The notes: generated by a model not told the origin, from the letters alone. Positions 1-13,294 are shown, numbered from the stretch's first letter. The stretch is DNA of 64,000 bases from Symbiodinium kawagutii (GCA_009767595.1 VSDK01007123.1:213787-277786), one strand, 5' to 3'. Numbers and translations are program-made.

Positions 1-146
1 ATTCTGTTGTTTTTAGTTTTTCGTCAAGTTTCCAGATGAGGACTGGGGACTGCTATACTCATCATGTTTATTTCGTATTGGTTTTAACGGGGTGAAAGCG
101 ACATCATGATGCCGATATCCATGTACACGTCGTGTGTGTTTCAAAG

Positions 147-219
147 GTTCTTGGTGTTCTCGGATCTCTGGCAGCCGCAAAGCGTGCCGGGGATTTTATC
201 GTTTCTCTTCTGCATGCCG
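147..219. CDS. Possible exon, strand undecided
   Basis: Both strands give an open, splice-bounded reading. On plus, an acceptor TTTCAAAG precedes 147 and a GT follows 219; the reading has a hydrophobic, Ala-rich stretch (GSLAAAKRAGDFIVSLL). On minus, the acceptor CATGCAG gives a basic reading (RRETIKSPARFAAARDP) whose phase fits a continuation of the gene at 740-2524. All neighbouring genes are minus, so minus is slightly favoured. No family is recognised. Confidence 0.25.
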
Positions 220-298
220 GTGTGTTTTGTCTACCTTAGTGGAGCAGCTGTTTCAAGCTGCGCACACAAACATCCATGAGATTTTCTTCATGGGAGTT

Positions 299-421
299 CA
301 CATGCCCACCCCACCCCAACCCCGTCCCCCCCGTAGCATCAACTTCACGTGGCAAGTGCAAGCGAACGTTAACATGCCCCACCCCACCCCAACCCCGTCC
401 CCCCCGTAGCATCAACTTCAT
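299..421. repeat. 74-bp tandem duplication, C-rich
   Basis: The block starting ACATGCCC and running through CCACCCCAACCCCGTC to GCATCAACTTCA occurs at 299-347 and again at 373-421 with one inserted C. The two copies are nearly identical, which indicates a recent duplication. ORFs on both strands here are by-products of the repeat. Confidence 0.85.
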
Positions 422-603
422 GAGAATGAACATGACCCCGGGGCCGAAACACAAGGATGAACCTTAAGATGCCCAAAAAAAGCTATTTTGTGGGTACGGT
501 TTTCGACCCGGAGGCAAAAACAAGCAACACGACAGCAACAGCCAAAACAATACAAAGTAGAGACAAGAACAACCAGCCATCATAAACAACTAAGAACCAA
601 ACA

Positions 604-621
604 ACATAACAACAACAACAT

Positions 622-686
<65 letters not shown>

Positions 687-687
687 C
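604..687. repeat. (AAC)n microsatellite
   Basis: An AAC/CAA trinucleotide array interrupted early by TAAC. It creates false poly-Thr, poly-Leu and poly-Val ORFs on both strands. It lies just downstream of the minus exon at 740-807. Confidence 0.97.
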
Positions 688-739
688 CACTTCCAAATTT
701 GCAGCTCGGCCTACGATGTCTAGATCGAAGAGTGACCAC

Positions 740-2524
740 CTGGCAGATCCGCACATGTCGTGGTTCTTTGACAATGACCAACGAGTAGCACATCGGCAAG
801 CAAGCCACTGGTATGACTCATCAACCAACAACCATTAAGCAAGTACTTGAAAACAACATCAACAAGCACGTTACTGAAATACCTATAACAAAAGAAGTCT
901 AACCGATCACCGATCTCGTGGTGTATTGATCTGTGCGGCTGTCAGATTCCACAGGAAGTTAACCGATACGGCGCATGGCAGAGACACATTTTCAAGCCAA
1001 TGGGATGTTCATCCCCAACCACGCACTGTTGAAGTAGTTGGTGACATATTTCTGGAATTGTATCAGCCATGATCACTATCTATCAAGCTTAAGTGATTCA
1101 CCATAGCCTATGTGAGTTTGGTGCACCATGGTGGATACCCATGATCATCAATATCCAACCAGTTCAGCCGTTTGGCCAACCAACAACTGGGATGCAATGT
1201 GAACTGACAACTGGTTGGCGATTTTGCGCGTTCTTACACGCTGGTGAACAGAATGGCTTGTTTTCCGAAGACATTGATGACATTGAGGACATTGAGGACA
1301 TTGATGAATTACCCATGTTTGGTTGCACCTGTCATTGCTGGAATCCAAGATGTCGAAATATCTGGAGATACCCAAAGACTATCCTGTCAAGAAGTAATTG
1401 TACAAGTTCATCGTGAGTGGCTGACCAAAAGACTGATTTAAGCGGATTTAAGGACTTATAAGTCTTTATAAGTCACATAATTGGGGCTGGCTAACATTTT
1501 GGCAAGGACAAACTCTGTCGGACAAGAAACTGAGAAACTTCCATTTGCTAGGCTGTCACGTAAAACAATGCTACCTACCTCTCATGAACACCCTGAAACG
1601 ACCACACTAGTCTTTGTTGGGATGTTCACCTACCCTTAAAATTGGATGGTTGGTCAGGACTCGTCCCCGCATCCTTGTGATCGACCGTTGCTCGGAAACA
1701 TGCCCCTTGCTCAACATTGGCAAGCTCCGTGCCTGCCGAAGATTCGGCCTGCAGCTGTGATTCATTTTCCAGGATGCCTTTAAGTCTCAGGTCATTCTAC
1801 TGTTTGCTTTTTGCACTTAGTATGCATACACATGGATACAAATGGTAATTTTAAACCAACAAAAATCAGCGGCACTGCCAGCCAACTGTTTGAACCGTCC
1901 AAAGGTCCCACTTACATTGACTATCTGCTGGCGAAACAACCGTTTATCAATCGATAAGCAGGGGTCAAAGCGGTTACTTAATACACAACATAGGAGTTTA
2001 ACATAGATCAACCACGAGTTCGAAAGCATTCACAGATGACTCAAGCTTCTGAGGCTCGACCTTGACATGTAGGAACTCGACCCTTGACCAACACCTTTTG
2101 CAAACCCTTCATCCACCAGTGCTGTCTTATAAACTGTTGCAAAAAGATGTTTGTTTTGTAATCTTACAAACTGTTGAAAAAAGATGTTTGTTTTGTAAAC
2201 GATCGCGGCTGGAGATACACCCTTGAAACACCTACAGTACAGTGTTTCTTTGGACTGGATGTTTAGGTTTGGTGGAAAGCCAGTGTTGGACGTTGGACAA
2301 TGAAGCTGTTCGACGCACCATGCATAATTTGCCCCTGCCTATTGACGCAAGCTGATCTGACAAACCAGTAGATGATGGTAGATCAGCCACTTTCCTGGAT
2401 ATTTTCCTGTCAGCAAATTGTGTGACACTACCAACTCAGAGTAAATCTGCCCAAGTATTCTTCTTCGTCTGAAATCAAGACCCGGGCTGATCATTCCACA
2501 CTGAGCCACAACCCCCGACAACAT
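740..2524 (-). CDS. Partial multi-exon gene, unknown protein
   Basis: Four minus-strand exons have compatible phases: 2482-2524, 1634-1777, 1329-1361 and 740-807. The 1634-1777 exon is the best supported. It is open for 47 codons, is rich in Glu, Ala and Ser (LENESQLQAESSAGTELANV), has acceptor TTAAAG|GC, and is followed by GTAGGTGAACATCCC, a motif repeated elsewhere in the window. The 740-807 exon reads CLPMCYSLVIVKEPRHVRIC and ends CAG|GTGGTC. The 2482-2524 exon begins with an ATG directly after an acceptor CAG, so it may be the start, or the gene may begin farther right. The 3' end is not found; a short piece near 233-257 (LETAAPL) could follow. No domain is recognised. Confidence 0.5.
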
Positions 2525-2812
2525 CTGAAACTTCATGAGCTGTACTATGCTACAACCAATTACCAGCTGAACATTCATGAACCCTCAAAAAAAAGCATGA
2601 TGACCATCTATAATTATAGAATACGTGGTAAAAATAATCCTATGGTAATCCAATTGGAGGTCAAAACCCCAATCTGGAAAAAAAAACAAAAACCCGCACC
2701 TTGTCCCTGGTACTTCATGGAGAAGGGCTTGACCATCCCGAGTGTCGGCCTACCAACTTTGGCGTCCATGGGGAGTCCATGCTTTGAATGCGCACCAAGG
2801 GTAAAGCTTGGA

Positions 2813-3067
2813 TCAATCCACGTCCGTTATATCATATGGATATGAAATCATATCATGAAACCGTTCAAGGATTAGGAGCTTCAAGTGAACATGCCCAGCA
2901 TCAAAGAACAGGCTCTGACTTTGACAACATGTCAGGACAAAGGTGCAGCACTTGTGAAGGGGGCATTGCCGACTTTTGTGACAGCTAAGCGTTGGCTGGT
3001 TCATCAGCAGCTGCCAGGTGGCAAACCATTGGCCACACGTCGGAAGTTGCACATCACGTTGGACCAT
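2813..3067 (-). CDS. Candidate 5' exon, unknown
   Basis: An 84-codon reading opens with a true ATG (MVQRDVQLPTCGQW) only 68 bp past the stop of the gene at 3135-4729. It is Cys-rich and has ordinary codon use. It could be the first exon of the 740-2524 gene (a GT donor in phase exists after CCTF) or 3' flanking sequence. The overlapping plus-strand reading is less regular. Support is weak. Confidence 0.25.
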   Translation of the reverse strand: MVQRDVQLPTCGQWFATWQLLMNQPTLSCHKSRQCPLHKCCTFVLTCCQSQSLFFDAGHVHLKLLILERFHDMISYPYDITDVD

Positions 3068-3134
3068 TCACATTTGGAGGTTGCACAGCTGAAACCGAGG
3101 TTAGCTGCGCACTCAGCTTCTAAAGTGTGTCATG

Positions 3135-4729
3135 TCAATCCGTCACAGGTGCGCGCGGATCATGGACATGCTCTTCCAGCTCATCATCGCCATCAGGCGG
3201 TGGACGTTGTGGTGCTTTTTTGTTCATCAGCACGCACGGAACAATGAACAAAGCGCAGCACATGAAGAAGAGCTTGACTTTCAAATATGTCACGAACATA
3301 TTCCACATGGTCGTCATCATGGGTTCCTGCTGCTCTCCATGCTCATTGTCCACATCCGGCGGGCCAATGCCGTCGTCCTTGACAACTTCCACTGCTGCAC
3401 CACCTGCGGGCGACGTGCAGCCAATCACTGCCTTTGGTTTTGGTGGATGTACTGTAAGTAATCGCAGCCATGCGGTTGTTTGTTCATGGCTGATGACAGC
3501 CAATGGAGTGTGCTGATATCAATACATGAGAGAAAAAACATATCCATGATTAGACATGCTAAATCTTTCTTGGTATAAACACATACGCTTTATGCTCATT
3601 TATGTTGGTTCACCGTCTAATAGCGTACTGTACCCAAAAGTAGTGGTTTATCTATGTTGATCTCTGGATGTGTGACATTCAACCGCTCGAAACGCATCAC
3701 CTGCACAAGCCAAACCTGGACGATATTTGATGAACCATCATTGTGTCATAAAACATCTCATGATCCTAACCAAAACAGCCAGGCGAAGCTTTGGACATGG
3801 CGACCATCTCCCATCGTCTCCACGACTTGTTGGATACTATAACTGTCCCCCTGCGAACGCGCATGCGATTGACGATTGGCAGCACTGCGCACCTGCGGCA
3901 GGAGCTTCTGCTTCTAAGCTCTCACTTGCTTTCTCTTGCATGCCCTTCAGTTGCTTGGCTGCATCGCTGCTCACCGAATCACCTGCCCGGGTGCCATCAA
4001 CAAATGACACTCATCAACAAGTAACAGTGATGCGTGATAGTTAAGTGATAAGCGAAAAGTGATACTGTAATGATTTGACTAAGCTAAGCCGACTAGGGGG
4101 TAAGTTGATTCGGCAATGGATGACAACGGTTTGCAAACAAACATTGACCGTGATGTACATTGGTTATTGCCAAGCGGTTGGTTTGTCAACCAAAATATAC
4201 CAAGTATAGGTCTTTTTTCACACTGCTCACCTGCTTCTTGCAAAGCCTGAGAAAGGGGATCTTCTTCGGCTTCCTCTGCCTGTTCAGCTTTCTGGATCTC
4301 CATGGATTCTTGTCCCTCTGGAGGTACAACCTGCTGTTCTTCCGGATTTGGAAACCAACCTGAGCAGCACACCATCGCTCACCAGCCAACCATCCTCTGG
4401 AACCATGAGAATATTCAATATCTAAGCTATCACCCAACCAATTAATTATATTATTTAATTATGCCATATCCAATTCACAAATCGACCTTTTGTACCAGCC
4501 CACCTGCAAATCCTCGAGACTTCAGCGCAGCCTTCAAGGCCTTGTAATTGGCTCCGGACTCGGGGTCCAGCAGCCTCGGGACTCGTGGCACCGCTTCCAA
4601 GGCCGAGGGATGCAGCAGTTTCCCCGCGAGGAAGTTGCTGCTTCGGGAGCCAGCGATGGGCGCAGCACGGGCACCCTCCAGGTGTTCCAAGCTGGCTGTG
4701 TGGAGCGTGCTTTGGAGGAGGCTCGGCAT
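3135..4729 (-). CDS. Single-pass membrane protein, 253 aa, complete
   Basis: Four minus-strand exons join in phase: 4504-4729, 4231-4359, 3893-3982 and 3135-3451 (762 nt including TGA). The introns are 144, 248 and 441 nt and all are GT-AG. The ATG at 4729 follows an acceptor-like CATCCAG 13 nt upstream, suited to spliced-leader addition. The N-terminal third is basic and Leu-rich. Residues about 75-148 are Glu/Gln/Ala-rich and probably helical or coiled (QKAEQAEEAEEDPLSQALQ). One hydrophobic segment lies at about 207-224 (VKLFFMCCALFIVPCVLM). It is followed by a short, Pro- and acid-rich tail (PPPDGDDELEEH). That layout suggests a C-terminally anchored protein with most of its length on one side of a membrane. 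I know no family for it. Two of the three downstream exons begin with GT after the acceptor. Confidence 0.82.
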
Positions 4730-5004
4730 GGCGAGATCAACACTGGATGGTGAAAGGATGTGAAAGGATGGAGGTTTGGAAACTTGGGAAGCAAAACAAG
4801 TTGGCAAAGACTTTGAGTGCTTCGTGGCTATTCATTGATCCTTTTGTTGGAGGGCTCTCCGAAATCTAACGAAAAACGGTTATTTCAGCTTTGCATTGGC
4901 AAAGAAGAAAATCAACCAACGCATCTACGCGAAAAAGTCAAGCCGTGTGGCTCCGGGGAAATGGCAACTAGGCTCCAGTAAGAACTCCTGACACAAACTG
5001 AAAC

Positions 5005-8000
5005 TCATAGTACGTACACATATTGAACAGAAAACATTTTTTGACTTCCAAGCATCTGCGTCTGCACTCCTTCAAACAAAGATACTGCATAGGTTTTACT
5101 CCGGAAAGTGCGTCTCACATGGAACATCAACACCTCTCTGTTATTGAGAAGTCGCTGTCTTGCTGACTGGTTCTTCAAAATAAAGGGCATAGTTCAACAA
5201 ACAGGTTCGTATCTCCAACCATCCCCTAGTCGTATTGTTTGTAGCTAAGCCCCAATCTATGGGGATTGCATCATTCATGACCCGGGATACCACCACTCCG
5301 TCCCAACACCTGGATCCAACCTTCCATCGGATAGGTGATCCTTGCAAGGTGGGGGCAGTGGTAAGCACGGGATGCACGGACTTTGAAGGACCCCATTCAC
5401 TCCCGGGTTGGCACCCCCTTTAAAGGGACCTAGGGGTACCCCTGGCTCAGAATCACTCCCTCTAAACCAACAGCCAGTTGATGTGTCGGGGGATTTCCAA
5501 CAACGAGACATATATATGTCCGTCATCTTTTTTGGGGGTAGTAAATTAGTAAATCTCGTGAATGACTCACACTATTAAGGAACCATGACTAAGGGTCCAT
5601 GATCATGACGCATATGGGGGAGCTGCACAAGGGACACTGCACAAGCCAAAGAGTCTGTGTGCGTGGAGACAGAGAATCATCTGTTTTTGCTGATTTCAAA
5701 ATTTACCCAAAGCACGATTCAATAGAGCCATTCCAGGTTTGACATCTTCAAACTTGCTTGCTGCAGCCGCATTACGAAAACTACTGCTGGTTGGGAGCAT
5801 CTGTCATTTTGAGACACACCGATGTGTTATTGGCGGTTGCTCCACAATGTAACATTGTATATATATATATATATGTAGCGAAGGAGCCGGTTGTTTGTCT
5901 TCTGCAGCACACCCGCCGTTTCTGCCACATGTATATAACTATATACATAAATATATATATATATATATACACCTATTTTTTCTTCCACCTGAAAGAAACA
6001 CATACACTGTCAGTTGTGGTTACATCCGTTATCCTGTCCTTTGCTTTTTGACAATTCCAAATATGCCATGACTTCTCGGTTCAATTGGGATCCTTTGAGT
6101 AGCCTGACACTTCTTGGTTCTGCGTCGGTGATTGTCACAGGTACTGCTGAACAATCTATCACCAAATAACTCACTCAACGTGCCCAGCTAAAGCGTAAAG
6201 CCACCTCACTGAGTGTGAAGCTACCTTGTTGTGTTTGTCATGACGGCCATGCAATATCCACGGTTTAAGTATCAAAACTATCACCTTCCCAAGAAGGGCA
6301 AACATCTGCCATTCCATCCTATATTGGAAGGTTGATGCAACTATACCATGATAAAGCAACAACATGCATCATAACAGTATATACCCTTACCCATGCAGCT
6401 ATCAACTGTCTAACTATTCAACGTTGCGATTTGGATAGATTCCAACAGCAACACTGTACCAAACAGTGCCAGGGACGACTAGAATTCCTGGTGACAGTTG
6501 CCTGATATATTCTTATCATCCCCATATGGTTTCCTGATTCTTCTCATCCCCACCTATTTTCTTATCATTCCCACTATCAACCATGACAATGATATTGACC
6601 AATTCCTGGTGGCTTCCAAACACTTCCAAACGCACGAGAGCACAAAAACTGAAGCCAAAGCACTTGATCCATCGACCCTGTCGAGGACCCATTGCAGCAA
6701 GAACCTTTGTCGCAGGCACAGCAACTCGTGGGACGTGGATACGTGGCTGTGGGCCCAGGGCTCCTGTACGTCTGAACATCCCAGAAACCCAACGAGTGTC
6801 CAAATCTTGGGTCCCTGGGATGTTCATCTTTATGGATTGCTAGGTGTGATCAACGCCATTTCGCACATGTCTCGTGATTTGCCACGTCAATGGAAAACAA
6901 CAAGTGTCGTTTGCGCTGATAACAATCATGTCCAATAGATCTGCCAGTCTTCCATGAAAAGAAACTCTGTGTTGAACCAACTGTTATAAGTATGTGTAGC
7001 ATATGAACATATTCGGATTACAGTAGATCATTGATTGGTGTTACAACTAATCCATACTAATCCGACAAATTGGCTCGTCCAAAGGAATACTCAAATATCA
7101 TCAATCCCAAAAACGTATGGCTGAACATAGCAAGCCAAATCCTCCAACCAGAATATGTCATATATCACCTCCTATCCCACAGTATCAATAAGATTCACTA
7201 GCCATTGCTAACCATGAACATTCTGGTTAACATTGGAGATATATGATGACAGGTGCAATGACTATTGGTTCACTGGTCATAGCAAATAAAATAACTTATC
7301 ATCCTGCCCTATAATTTACAATCATAAACCACTATCAATCATTAGAAACCACTAAAACGTTGGTCTATCCCCTACTATTGTTGCTTATTATCCCCCTTCA
7401 TTGGTGATTATTGAAGGTTAGAGCCAACCCCAAAGATGGCCAATATGGCTGCAGGTCAAAACCCCGTACCCTTAGTGACCATCCCCCAAATCCTTGGTAA
7501 ACATCCCCCAAATATCCCTAAACGACCGAACTAGTCGAGCGATTGAAATGTTCACCCAGCCTTTGTTTGCTTGGTTAATATTGACCCATCCCCATATGGC
7601 TGTGGTTAACCATTGTTTTCCCTATAGTTTTGTTGTTGACTATCCTCCATCATTGCTGGTTAATGATGACCCCCCTTCCTGACCCATGGCCCATGGCCAC
7701 CATTGGCTCTCGCTGCAGCGTCGCCTCATCGCCGGGCGAAAGCTGTCCCACTGCGTCGCAGGCACCCGGCCCACTGTAGACGCCTCACCAGGAACGACCA
7801 TCGATCAGGCACGAGGAAACACCATGAATCAGCCATCCAACACCAGACTCAGCCATCAGCCATCAATCAGCTTCCAATCAACCAGGCAAACATCAATCAA
7901 ACATGAGTCAGCCATGATGGCTGATGGTTGATGCGTTTTTTATGGTTGAATATGGCTGACCTCTAGTTGATTCTAGTTTATGAATGATTGGGTAATGACT

Positions 8001-11000
8001 GATGGATGGTTGATTGACGGTTGATGCATGATGGCTGATTTTTGGTTGAGCCGCGCTCTATTGGTTGACTGGTTGTTTTTTTGTTGATCCTGGTTCCTGA
8101 ATGGTGGACATCAGCGTTGATGATGGCTCCTAAGGGTTGATAAGCTGGTCAGTTATAGCATGGAGCATGACGGGCAGGCAACATTGGCTGACAACAGTTG
8201 ACTAATAGCTGATTGATGTTTGATTGGAACTTGGCAATTGTTATTTCGTCACTCCTTGATAGCAGTGTTCGATTGTAGATCCTGATTGATACTAGTGAAG
8301 CAGGCTTGTTCAAGAATCAAAATTGATTGCTAGCAAATTAGTCAATCACTTCATTACCCGCAACAACAATGATTGATGATTGTCACTATCCTATTGTTTT
8401 TTCTGAATGAAAATAATAATGACATATCACGACCAACCAAAGCAACGGCGGTGAATGATCGTGCATGGCTGCTGACAATTATATCAGTTATGATATACCG
8501 CTGGTCAGTACCCTGGACATCCCTGGACGCTGGTAAAAATCCCATAAATGGTGGTTTCTTAAAATAGGGGTACCCCAAAAATGGTTTGTGTATTACTATA
8601 GATGCTTAGTAAGGATGATTTGGGGGTACCCCCATTTTGAGAAACACCTATATGACCCTTTCCATGACCAAGCTACCCTTTGTGGGGATGTTCACCTACC
8701 TATGCTTGGATGGTTATCCATGACCCAACACCCCATATTCATATCATCTTGCAAGCATGAGTGGAGCTGACAAATGTTTCACAAGAATTCCTAGCTGATT
8801 CGCTGGTTGATCAGGAAACGATCAGGTTTCGTGAGGAATTGGTGGTAGTACGCAGTCCCCTAATGGAACAATAACAACAACTCAGCAGTAAGGTGCTTGA
8901 TGATGAGTAAAATCCATTGTAGGGTTCTTCAGCACCATTTACGGCCTCCTGTCAAGAGGTTTGTTTGCAGCGGTACAAATCTTCGGCGAAGCTGTTTGGC
9001 GAAATGCAAACATGTTGTTGGGGCCTTGTTCGGTCCGGGGTCTCAAGGGGCTATCGGAAGCCCTTTTTGAATCCAGTCAAAATTCAATCATTCCTATGAA
9101 TGGATGAAACATGATGAAGCCCTATGACCCCTAGCCATTCTGAATCTGTGTGGCAATTGTAGATGATACCATCAGGAATCCCAACAACCGCACCACTGCC
9201 CGCCACACCTAAGGCGGTCTGAACATAGGCTGCCGGTGGCCTTGGGTTCATCAGAGAAAGTACAACTGAAGCCTTCTATGTCTTTGTCCATGTAAGCATC
9301 CAAAAGTATTCACATCTTACATATCCTCAAACCATATGGTGCAGTAAGTCACGTGTTGTAGCGACCGCAAAATCAAGGGGAGAGAGAGAGAGAGAGAAGC
9401 GAATCAAATAACATTAAATTTGTTGCAGAAACACATGAAAAGGATCAAACATCGCTCCATGCTATTCCTGGTTTCATGGTATCAAGTGTTCAGCAGCAGA
9501 AACACGTACGAGTAGCAAACAAAGTGCTTCCACAGCATAGTCACACTACGGTCAGCAACTTGGTGCCGACAATGGGACAACCACCAGTTACCAGCTGGTG
9601 CGGAAAACACATATGTAAGTCATCACAGGCCATTGGTCGGCCATGATATATCACTAGCTAGCCATGAATTAGCCAATGTTCAACCAATACTTCATCCTCA
9701 TTGACATCAATCCCTTATTTCAATCCAGCCTATCAATAGGCATTAATCACCCACCAACATCAATCAACCATGATCCACTCTCTAAATCTAGTCTTTCATT
9801 AATTATTAATCACGCACTGACATTGGTTAAATCAACCAACAATCATAATTTCAATCAAAGCAAGTAACACCGAGCTCCGGGCCCAACCCGCAAGCGCGGC
9901 ACATCTTCCATCACCTCAGCCAATAGGAAGGCGTGCGCTTCCAGCTGTCTGCGGACGCATGTCGGGTGACTTGAACAATGTTCAATCTCTAATCAATGGT
10001 TAGTTCGCAAGGGCAAATGGTAAATGGTGAATCAATGGTCACTCAATGGCCAATCAATGGTTAATTAATGGCCAGTCAATGGTTAATTGATGGCCAGCAA
10101 CCACAACCATGTCTACTGCTTAACGGCTAAACAAAAGGTTCAAATGGTTCATCGATGATATGTCTACTGCTTAACGGCTACTCAATGGTTGCAAATGGTT
10201 CATCGATGATCAATAAATCTATGGCAATGCGGGATTTATTATGGTTGATTAATGGTAAATGATGGTCGATTAATGGATGATGACGGTGAATCAAAGAGTA
10301 ATACTGCTTGTTGTGATAATGACTAGTGGCGGCAAAGTACATGATTAATGATGGCTAACGGATGGTTGTTGATGGCTATATAGTTGATGGATACAGTCTT
10401 CAACAGTCAATAATAATGGTTTACTAAAAGAACTCATGATAGTCACTAATTAATCGTTAATGATGGCTAATCGATGCTTGTTGATCGTGGATAATTAGTG
10501 ATTGATGGTGGCCAATTTATGATTCTGGATGGTTTCTTGATGGTTGCTACGATGTCTAGTGATGATCGATTCACAGTAGCACTGATTACCATACTGCTGG
10601 TTGTTCATTAATGAGGGTTACTCATGCTTGATTTGGTGGGAAACCAGTTGTTTTGCAGGGTACTCTCTACCCACAGCAGAACAAGAACAATGCAGACAGT
10701 GTGGCCCTGGGGATACCCCCAAGCTGAATTTAGGACATCCCCACTGAACATACCTCCTGGGATGGTGTTGACACACTACCGGGATGTCAAGTCCCGAGAT
10801 TCTGAACATTTTGAGTCGACGATTTTCCGGGCTTTGGATGGACGATCCAAGGCATTCAAATCAGTTGGGGGTTCAAATGACTTGGGTTTGACCCATGATT
10901 CTGTTCACAAATTGGGGTGACTCGAAAAACTGCGAAGCAAGATCTGGTGAACATGCTTAAAGGCACAGCGGTAAACATCAGAAATTATCAACCGCTATTG

Positions 11001-12920
11001 CCAGAGACCGATAGGAAGCAATATGTTACGTTCATGGACCATCATGATCATTAATTAAACTATTCAACCAATTAAGAAACATGATTAATGATACTCAACC
11101 ATTATTCTCCCTCATCATTCACTATCATTTACCATGTATCCTGCCAACTGCCAACTTGCAAGCGGCCCCCCCTGAGGTGGTGGACTGAGGAGACCTCCAG
11201 TTGATCCTACAGGGCATGGCAGGTGAGCAGGTGGTGCTGATCGAACCCTGAGGACCTACATATGGGATGTGGCCCAGCCGCAGTCACGAACGTGGCCCAG
11301 CTCGAGCTGAAGATGCTCGTTGCAACAGTTGTTGTGAGGAGTAGTATTGATACATAATCTGGATTTTGTTTTCTGACGTGGATGAGGAAGCTGCTATAAA
11401 CTACCCATGCTCAGAAATCTACGGCAGGTTAAATTGAATCTCTGGCAGCTGCAAAACTTTATCTGGGTTTGTGAAAACATGGTGGTACGTCTACAAGCCG
11501 TCTCTTCATGTGATCATTTCAAACATCAACATTGGGGGCTGCAGGGTACCCACCACCGACGTCTCGGTTTCAACGTTCATGGCCAGCTGCTTTAGTGAGA
11601 TCCGTTATATACTGGTGTCTGTCCAAACTGTGTCCCTGGAATGCCCACTCTGCACCCACTTCACTTTTCAACAATGCAAGTGATTCCGCTTTAATAAAAC
11701 TGCCACCATGCTAACAAAACAAGCTTGAACATAATCTTGTTTTTGCAATCACACAAGGATTGTTGAAATTAATCTCCCGTTATTTAAAAGTAGCCATGAT
11801 AGGCCATGATAGTTTGATGGCGCTTTGTGTTTGTTTCGAGGACATGCTGACAGCGGATAAACTGAATTGACCTTTGCAACAATATTTTGCTGTCCTCAAA
11901 ACACCAATTCTCTGCTGGGACGTGTTTTTTGGCCTGAACCCCAACAACATAACCAGTGTCAGTCCCAAAGAGTCAACCATAGTCTTCGGTGCCTGAATAT
12001 AAGATAAGATTACATATGAGGTTTCATGTTGTTTCTATCTGGTGCTGCGAGAGTCCTACCCACACTGATCCAACTTCTCTTCCATGAGGTCTGCGGCTCC
12101 TCGCCATGAACTTTGACAAAGGATTGCATGGAGGAGGCCGAATTCGCATGTGCCTGGGCTAAAGGTCCAAAGGCTACTCATGACATATGCGAAATCATTG
12201 AGTAAAAGTGGTGGGTAAAGCATATCAAACGCTACTCACAGGGGATCTAAAGTTTGTCTTCCCTCAGCAGTGTATTGTTCTTGGACTGATTTGCAAGGGT
12301 TCCTCGATGAATTTCGGCAGTTGACAGATTACGCGGTTGATGAATTACCATCATGGTATCATCACGGCATCATCATGGTATGCTTCTAGCCCCGGGTGCG
12401 TTACCAAACCTGGTACTCGCTCACAGGTCCCTGGACCATTCGCCATGGCGATGGTTCTTCGCAACGTCCCCTGGGGCCACATGGCGTGGCCATGCCCCTT
12501 GGCACCTCGATGGACAGCCCGATGCCACCTGTCTCCAGGTGAAGGTTGAAAGGTAAGGAGCTGTAAGGAGTATAACCAGCTGACCCTCAGGAGAGTACGT
12601 ATATTAAACATATAAAGATCATATATTTAGATCATAAAGATCAACAGAGGGTACATACATCCTCGAGGACAGAATGCAACATTCATGTCACATGACCCGC
12701 TTACAGCCATGAAAATGGGGGAACTGGCGACAGCCATGGCGGTGGCCAGCTGCTTTTTGTCCGTCGCCGCAGAGACTTCAGCTGAGCATGGAAGGAACCC
12801 TGTGCACACATGGGCCGTAGCCGGCCTCGCAGGGGCCAGGAAACCAACAAGGTGGGAAAACCTTGAGACACCAAGCATCAAGTGCATCAAGTGCATCAAG
12901 TACTTTGCGCTTCTGACCAT
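5005..12920 (-). CDS. Unknown protein of about 234 aa, seven exons
   Basis: Seven exons fit phase to phase: 12725-12920, 12410-12528, 11260-11306, 9871-9948, 7701-7773, 6705-6763 and 5005-5137 (TGA at 5005). In-frame ATGs lie at 12920, 12896, 12887 and 12878; any could be the start. An acceptor-like TGTTTTCAG about 30 nt upstream suits spliced-leader addition. The N-terminus lacks acidic residues and holds Arg, Ser, Ala and hydrophobic residues (MLGVSRFSHLVGFLAPARPA), as in targeting peptides. Later blocks include LSIEVPRGMATPCGPRGRC, LEAHAFLLAEVMEDVPRLRV and GQLSPGDEATLQREP. The phases sum to a whole number of codons, which supports the chain. Introns reach 2 kb and hold MITE-like repeats. 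The two smallest exons and the exact start are the least certain. Function unknown. Confidence 0.68.
5855..5968. repeat. (TA)n microsatellites
   Basis: Two short TA runs (about 5856-5874 and 5949-5968) in the spacer or intron left of 6705. Apart from these, about 5140-6700 holds no exon that I can support. It is intron of the 5005-12920 gene. Confidence 0.9.
7442..7600. mobile_element. MITE-B copy 1 (diverged)
   Basis: It begins with a form of TATGGCTATGGGTCAA (here ATGGCTGCAGGTCAA), continues with the family core AACCCCGTACCC and a CATCCCCCAAAT segment, and ends ATTGACCCATCCCCATA, an inverted match to the start. It lies in an intron about 100 bp beyond the donor of exon 7701-7773. Confidence 0.6.
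8550..8649. mobile_element. MITE-A copy 1
   Basis: It is bounded by inverted repeats GGTTTCTTAAAATAGGGG at the left and CCCCATTTTGAGAAACACC at the right. The core reads ATGGTTTGTGTATTACTATAG then GATGATTTGGGGG. It is about 100 bp with no coding capacity, inside an intron of the 5005-12920 gene. Confidence 0.85.
9384..9397. repeat. (GA)n microsatellite
   Basis: A short AG run in the intron between exons 9871-9948 and 7701-7773. Nothing else recognisable lies in 8700-9600 beyond a 21-bp donor-like motif at 8679-8699. Confidence 0.9.
9650..10600. repeat. Degenerate TGATGGTT-type repeat tract
   Basis: Dense imperfect copies of ATGGTTAATGATGG and its complement run through this intron, broken only by the GC-rich exon at 9871-9948. 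Similar tracts lie at about 7840-8340, 26650-27050, 34140-35080, 38080-38340, 45560-45900 and 59390-59870. They are diverged simple repeats without ORFs. Confidence 0.75.
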
Positions 12921-13294
12921 TCCAACCGTTCCCAAACATCCTGAAAACAGCAGTCATCATTGGATAACGAGAAAACTGGTGCGTGCCAAAGCCAAGTGTA
13001 GAACAAAGATTCTGCTTCACAAAGGGCTAGAATTAAAGCTCCAGTGCTGCAACGCCCTGATTTGAGTCTTCATCTGTTTCTGCCATGCAGCTTATGACTT
13101 TCCGGATTTGTGATGGAATCACCATCTTTCATCATCATTGAGCCCACATCAATCCAGGTTTTTGACTATGCTTAGCCGCTTGATGAGCCCTGAAACAGTC
13201 ATCTCATCCACCTAGGAGCCGCCATGGGGACCTGGTCCTTGTCACTGTCGTCGATGCTCGATGCACTTCGCTGCGGCAGGGAGCTGACGAAGGG

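Noticed and set aside
483-838. ORFs of poly-Leu, poly-Thr and poly-Val
   Set aside because: Translations of the CAA/TTG repeat.
1264-1306. GACATTGAGGAC-type repeat as a functional element
   Set aside because: Only about four imperfect 12-bp units; best seen as a minor minisatellite in an intron.
3127-3516. Plus-strand ORFs of 109-129 codons
   Set aside because: Shadows of the terminal exon of the membrane-protein gene on the minus strand, whose phases fit three upstream exons.
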